64,000 bases of DNA from Climacium dendroides (taxonomy: Eukaryota > Streptophyta > Bryopsida > Hypnales > Climaciaceae), in NCBI GenBank assembly GCA_950106755.1, contig OX467089.1, positions 24,781,345 through 24,845,344 on the forward strand. Reading direction: 5' to 3'. Both the position numbers and the translations under genes were made by a program. Below the pieces are notes generated by a model. The model saw nothing but the letters and a program-made list of their open reading frames with translations, had not been told where the DNA came from and made no database searches. How positions within the stretch are numbered: position 1 is the first letter of the stretch; the number at the start of each line of letters is the position of its first letter. Below are positions 59,463-64,000 of the stretch, piece by piece.

Positions 59463-61129
59463 ATGAGTCGCATTCTGGTGGGCATTCTGTGTATTCTAGC
59501 CGTCCAGAGTTATGTAGAATCTGCCGGTCTTGTATACGACTATTACGCCAACTCCTGCCCCCAAGCGGAGGAAATCATTCACAACACGGTGTACAAGCTT
59601 TACGAGAAAAAGGGCAACATAGCCACCTCCTTGATTCGTTTCGTCTTCCATGACTGCTTCAATGTACAGTAAAACCGGGTTCCTTTCAATTTGCCTTCGA
59701 GGAGTTCTTGCAGCAAATATCCATTAGCATAGGATTACCAAACATTTTCAGTTTCTTAATTGGTTGCTGTACGAATTCTTGACTGCAGGGTTGCGATGGC
59801 TCCTTCCTGCTGGAGTCTACCCAAACTATGGCAGCTGAGAAGGAATCACCCCAGCAAGTGGGAATGCGAAACCAGAAGTATGTCAATAACATCAAAGCGG
59901 CTGTGGAGGCCGCGTGCCCTGGCGTGGTTTCCTGTGCTGATGTGCTTGCCCTCGGTGGAGCTGCTGGAGCCCAAGTGGTAAGTCACCTTGGCATACATGC
60001 CCCAAACGATTCAAAACATGAAATGAGCTCTGCATTGCTGGGAGTTTTTTTCCATGACTTCATGTGCTGTTGTTTTTTCAGCTGGGAGGACCTGCCATGA
60101 AGATGAAGACTGGACGGCGGGACTCTCGAGTGAGCGTGAAGGCGGAGGCTGACGACGGGATCCCCCATCCTCAAAGTGACGTCACCACGGTCCTCAACTA
60201 CTTCAGCAAGCTGGGCATCAACACACAGCAGACCGTTGCCCTTCTCGGTACATAACGTTCATTACTAGGCTTGAAATATCCCTTGCGTAAACTTCACTCA
60301 AATTTTCTTATTATCACATTCTTAAACATCCTTAGAACATGTCTCGAGGTGCATACACGTTATGACAACCTCCAAATGTCTTGCTTGGAGCACATGTGAC
60401 AGGAGTCTCGTAGGTCCTGACTACCGAACTTTTGAGATAAATGAGTTCTAAACTCAGTGGAGTTCAAATATGCCTAGATTTGCAACTTTTCCTCAAATTT
60501 TCCTTAGTAGATGCTTGAAAGAGAAGATAGCTTGATATGTGATGCTCCATTTCACAGTTTATGCTTGAAAGAGAGGATATTTAGAATTTCGCTTGGCAGA
60601 AAACTTGACATGTGATGCTACTTTTCACATTTATTGCTTCAGTGAACATAAATCTCTGTGATGAAGCTCTGTGAGTTGATTCATTGTGTGGCTATGGTGT
60701 CCGACTCTTGAAATTCCAGGAGCTCACACAATTGGCAGAGCCCACTGCGTGTCCTTCAAGGAGCGGATCTACCCCACCGTGGACCCGAAGATGGACCCAG
60801 TGTTCGCCAACATGCTCAAGTACCGCTGCCCTCAAGGGACCGCCGTGGAGTCCGAGCCCGTGCACTTCACGTACTTCCGCAATGACGAGCAGTCGCCCAT
60901 GGCCTTCGACAACCACTACTTCGTCAACTTGGTGGCTAACCAAGGCTTGCTGCACATCGACTCAGAGATCGCGTGGGACGCACGAACCAAGCCGTATGTG
61001 GAAGAATACGCCAAGGACAACGCTCTGTGGTATAAACACTTTGCCGAAGGGTTCACCATTCTGAGTGAACATAACCCTCTGACTGGGACCGATGGAGAAA
61101 TTCGAAAGCACTGCTCCTACGCTCTTTAA
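59463..61129 (+). CDS. Secreted class III (plant heme) peroxidase
   Basis: Oxidises phenolic substrates with H2O2 in the cell wall or vacuole; heme and two Ca2+ ions are cofactors. Exons 59463-59663, 59789-59977, 60082-60247 and 60720-61129 join in phase, giving 321 aa, a usual length. The ATG starts a hydrophobic signal peptide of about 21 residues ending near E-S-A. Visible landmarks are the first Cys in N-S-C-P, distal Arg and His in R-F-V-F-H-D-C, V-S-C-A-D, G-R-R-D-S, proximal His in G-A-H-T-I-G-R-A-H-C, F-D-N-H-Y-F, and the C-terminal G-E-I-R-K-H-C. Intron 1 falls at the classical place before G-C-D-G-S, but the joined sequence reads H-D-C-F-N-G-C-D, one residue shorter than the usual H-D-C-F-V-N-G-C-D. 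All catalytic residues are present, so the gene is probably functional. Confidence 0.94.
60511..60632. repeat. Diverged tandem duplication in peroxidase intron 3
   Basis: ATGCTTGAAAGAGA(A/G)GATA begins both units (60511 and 60561). Both end TGTGATGCT.C.TTTCACA.TTT; the second unit has about 20 extra bases. Confidence 0.8.
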
Positions 61130-62380
61130 ACGGGTTATGATTTGTGTGTATAGTAATTTACCTCGTTCCTAATTTGATGCCTTGTTCTCTTATTTTCGTG
61201 AATGGCCGCCTAATCGGCCAATAAGAAGCGGCATTGGAAATCTATTCCAAGCTCGAATAATATTGTATTCTTCAGATTTTGTGCTTATAATTCGCATTTC
61301 TCTTGGACTATATATGTTGACTTCAGCAGAGTGTGCACCCTCCCCCCAAAACTCATTCGACTCTTAGCTTACATGGATGGTGGAAATGTTACCGGTGTTT
61401 TACTGCAGCCGGATGTATCATCATTTTTGCTTGGAAATTCAATGCCACGGTGGGTCGATACATGCACATTTAGCCCCTGCCACCCGAACTAGGTTCGAAT
61501 ATGCTGGGATGGTCTCTTCCTCCGATTCTTCATCCTTACTTTGTGAGCGAATAAGGTTCATTCTGTAGCCTGCCGCCGTATCACATTTAACTCGTCAATT
61601 CAAAGTCTGCGCTGCTCAGGGGATGCAGGATTGGCATGGGCTGATTACCATCGATCCGTTCACTAGCTTTAATTTCACAGCTGGCAAGTTTGTGTCAGCT
61701 TGTTTGTTTGGCTGCCGAATGTATCTTCGTACAAGTAGATAACGAAGTGGAGACATTGGTGACAATCGATCATCACTGCACGTCGTCGCCACACCGGCCG
61801 CATGAAGTAGAAAACAAGGAGAAACCAACATGATGAATGGCAGCTAGCCTTGCTGGATGTGCCACCTTCGCACATGTGCACTTGATCGGCCGGAGTGAGT
61901 CTCGCATGAGTTAGCAGCTTAGATTAATTAAACTGGAGTTGCTTGCCCTGGACTGAATAATTCTTTCAAAACTAAGCAATTGTCTCATGTTTTCTATGAG
62001 ACTGTGTTCTTGGTTGCGAGTCACTCATTTTCATTTTGACACTTACTAGAGCTTAAGTGGAGAATGGGCTGAGTCGCTGATTTGAAATTACAGTCTGGAG
62101 ATTTCGTCTTGATCAGTATGTCAGAAGCTTTTGGAAAAGCTCACAGTGTACACCGACAGTGACAGGAAGTACAAGTCATGACGTGCAGTTTAAATATTAA
62201 AAGTGCCCAACACTGCACAGCCTTCTCGCTACCTGAATGGTAACAAATCGTATAGGGTGGGTGCCACTTTTTGCTACAGTGCCTAGTTAGTATTGCTGTA
62301 CTGGACAATTTTTTGTATTTTGTTGTCGGTAGTTGAAAGGAGGTTCCAACGCACCAAAGTACACAACATTTGGATACTGT
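61130..62380. other. Peroxidase 3' flank
   Basis: Contains the 3' UTR; an AATAAT word at 61256-61261 could be a polyadenylation signal. No further gene is recognised. A GGTTCGAAT word near 61492 resembles a tRNA T-loop, but no cloverleaf can be drawn around it. Confidence 0.4.
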
Positions 62381-64000
62381 ATGTAAAAGTCATGAAGGGC
62401 TACATTTTCTTTGGTAGAGGTTCTAAAATTGTTTCTTCAACATAAGTACATGTTGATTTTGAAGATGTACACTGAGTTTTGATGGTGGTTTTGGGTTAGT
62501 GGCACATTTGGAGGTGCTCACCTTACACAATGATCCAACCATAGTTATATGCATAATCCAAATATTCCAACTATAAACTATGAAGGGCTAAGAGTGGGAG
62601 CAAATTATGCATAGCTTGGATTCTCAAGTGACACATTGCTAAAACATTTTTAACCCTTGAAGGACTTTGAGGCTAAAAAGTAGTTGATAGTTGATTTCAT
62701 TGTTCATTGTACCTATTGATTCAATAATTAGAGCAACTTTGGTGACTATTGTACCTTGGTTATGGGGCGATGCATCCTTTAATCCCTAAATGCCGAAGCA
62801 ACCATATATGGTTGCTTCAAAATTTCAAACTTGATTTGGTGTGGGGAGTTAAACTCCTCTAACCAGTTAAGAAAATTTATAGGCAATATTGAAAGTTAAC
62901 TATTAGAAGCTTTTATTTTTCACTGAAAAATATAAATATTTTATTTTTGAGAGGTCCTCAAAGGCATATATGTACCATTAGTAGAAGAGTAAAGCTTGCA
63001 AATTTTACTTGATTTCCCAGCTTTGAGCAAGACTTGCCAATGTCACTTGATTTGAAATCTAAAAAATTGTACTTATCCATTTGCTTTTAAAATGGTCACA
63101 ATGGAAAGAATAAAATGTTTTCATCATTTTCACCATTGAAAATTTAAACTTGCAAGTGTTAATTTGGAGTTATTTGCGATTTCTACTTATAAAAGTAATT
63201 GCATTTCAACAATTGCAAGGTAGATTGTATAATGAGTTTGATAGCTCTTCATTTGAACTTAAGGTTTTTAGAAGTGCATTTTAATGTATTAACACAATTT
63301 CTAGTTGTTTATGTCAACTCCAATTCCAAAAACTCTTATATGCAAATTTCTCAAACATTGTGGAGAGGGGCATCATAGTTTTAAATAGAATACAGGCATT
63401 TCTTTTGTTATAATCTCACAACTCCTATGCAATTCTACACTCAAAATTGGTATGTATATTAATATGCAAACTTTCTAAACATCTATATGGTTAGATTTTG
63501 AAAAAAAATTACTTCATTAGAATTAATTACTATATATGCCCATGCTTTTTTTTCAAAGAAAAACAGACTTGGAAAGGCCTAGGCACTTAAGGATTAAGGG
63601 TTAACTAGAGCAAGATGGGTCATAGAATATTATTGAACAAATTGAAGAAAATATGCTCAAAAGATAAATATCTTTGTTGGAAGTCGCAAGAATTTGCCCA
63701 CCTCATTCTTCTAAAGCACATTGTTTTTAGATATTTGAGCTCTTTTTAAGATACTTGAGTTTTTCTTAAGGTTAAATGGGAGGGGCTTGACTTGGTTAAG
63801 AACATTATGGCAATCCAAAACTATTCCAAGCACAAATAATATTAGTAGAAATGATGGCCATGAAGACCAAGCTAGTAGACCATTGCATAGACTTTGGTCT
63901 TCTAATTTGAACCATTTGAAGACCAAAGCTATTTTCTTTCAGTCAATAGTGAGAAGAAATCTAAAATTGACATAAATAGACCAATTAATGATTTTTAACC
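62381..64000. other. AT-rich spacer to the window edge
   Basis: No gene recognised. A GGAAAGGCCTAGGCACTTAA word near 63573 recalls the AAAAGGCC end of the dispersed repeat at 8640-8800, but the match is short. Confidence 0.35.

Noticed and set aside
60684..61064. Ser/Thr/Pro-rich 126-codon ORF over peroxidase exon 4
   Set aside because: Out-of-frame reading of the peroxidase exon.
61485..61510. tRNA-like T-loop GGTTCGAAT
   Set aside because: No acceptor, D or anticodon stem can be built around it.

Overview
The window is nuclear DNA of a land plant. It holds two intron-containing host genes with plant-type splice sites (an LPCAT-type MBOAT acyltransferase and a secreted class III peroxidase), an LTR chromovirus, several CACTA (En/Spm) DNA transposons and many small fold-back elements in very AT-rich spacer. 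A bryophyte, perhaps a moss, is my best guess from the protein style, but the sequence does not prove it. No rRNA or tRNA gene and no CRISPR array was seen.

Layout. 1-7197: right part of a CACTA element with two divergent genes. A transposase first exon with a CPC-x2-C motif runs off the left edge on the minus strand. A spliced TNPA/Transposase_24-like gene lies on the plus strand and carries two in-frame stops. 7418-8229: an 812-bp terminal-inverted-repeat element flanked by TA. 9061-9246: a small fold-back element. 9275-15144: a complete but decayed Ty3/gypsy chromovirus on the minus strand, with 415-bp LTRs and a TATCA target duplication. 15150-29190: AT-rich spacer built largely of diverged copies of unnamed repeats in both orientations, plus a Stowaway-like element (20953-21752) and several perfect or near-perfect inverted repeats. 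29200-34954: the LPCAT gene with a GC-rich leader and six coding exons (469 aa). 34955-39619: spacer with two hairpins.

39623-47168: a 7.5-kb CACTA element with an ATT target duplication. It carries a TNP2-associated DUF4216 exon, a broken FCP1/HAD-phosphatase-like gene, a broken SWIM zinc-finger gene and a nested MITE. 47172-53178: spacer. 53182-55966: a second, apparently non-autonomous CACTA element full of ATATGACT-type repeats, an (AT)n tract and a 30-bp tandem array. 56921-57240: second copy of the MITE family, with a 4-bp target duplication. 59463-61129: class III peroxidase, four coding exons, 321 aa. 61130-64000: spacer.

The two host genes are unrelated: ER membrane phospholipid remodelling versus apoplastic peroxide chemistry. 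Everything else is mobile-element biology. The most unusual points are the gene-carrying CACTA element, the 4-bp-TSD MITE family, a possible self-priming site in the chromovirus, and a one-residue shortening of the peroxidase calcium loop.
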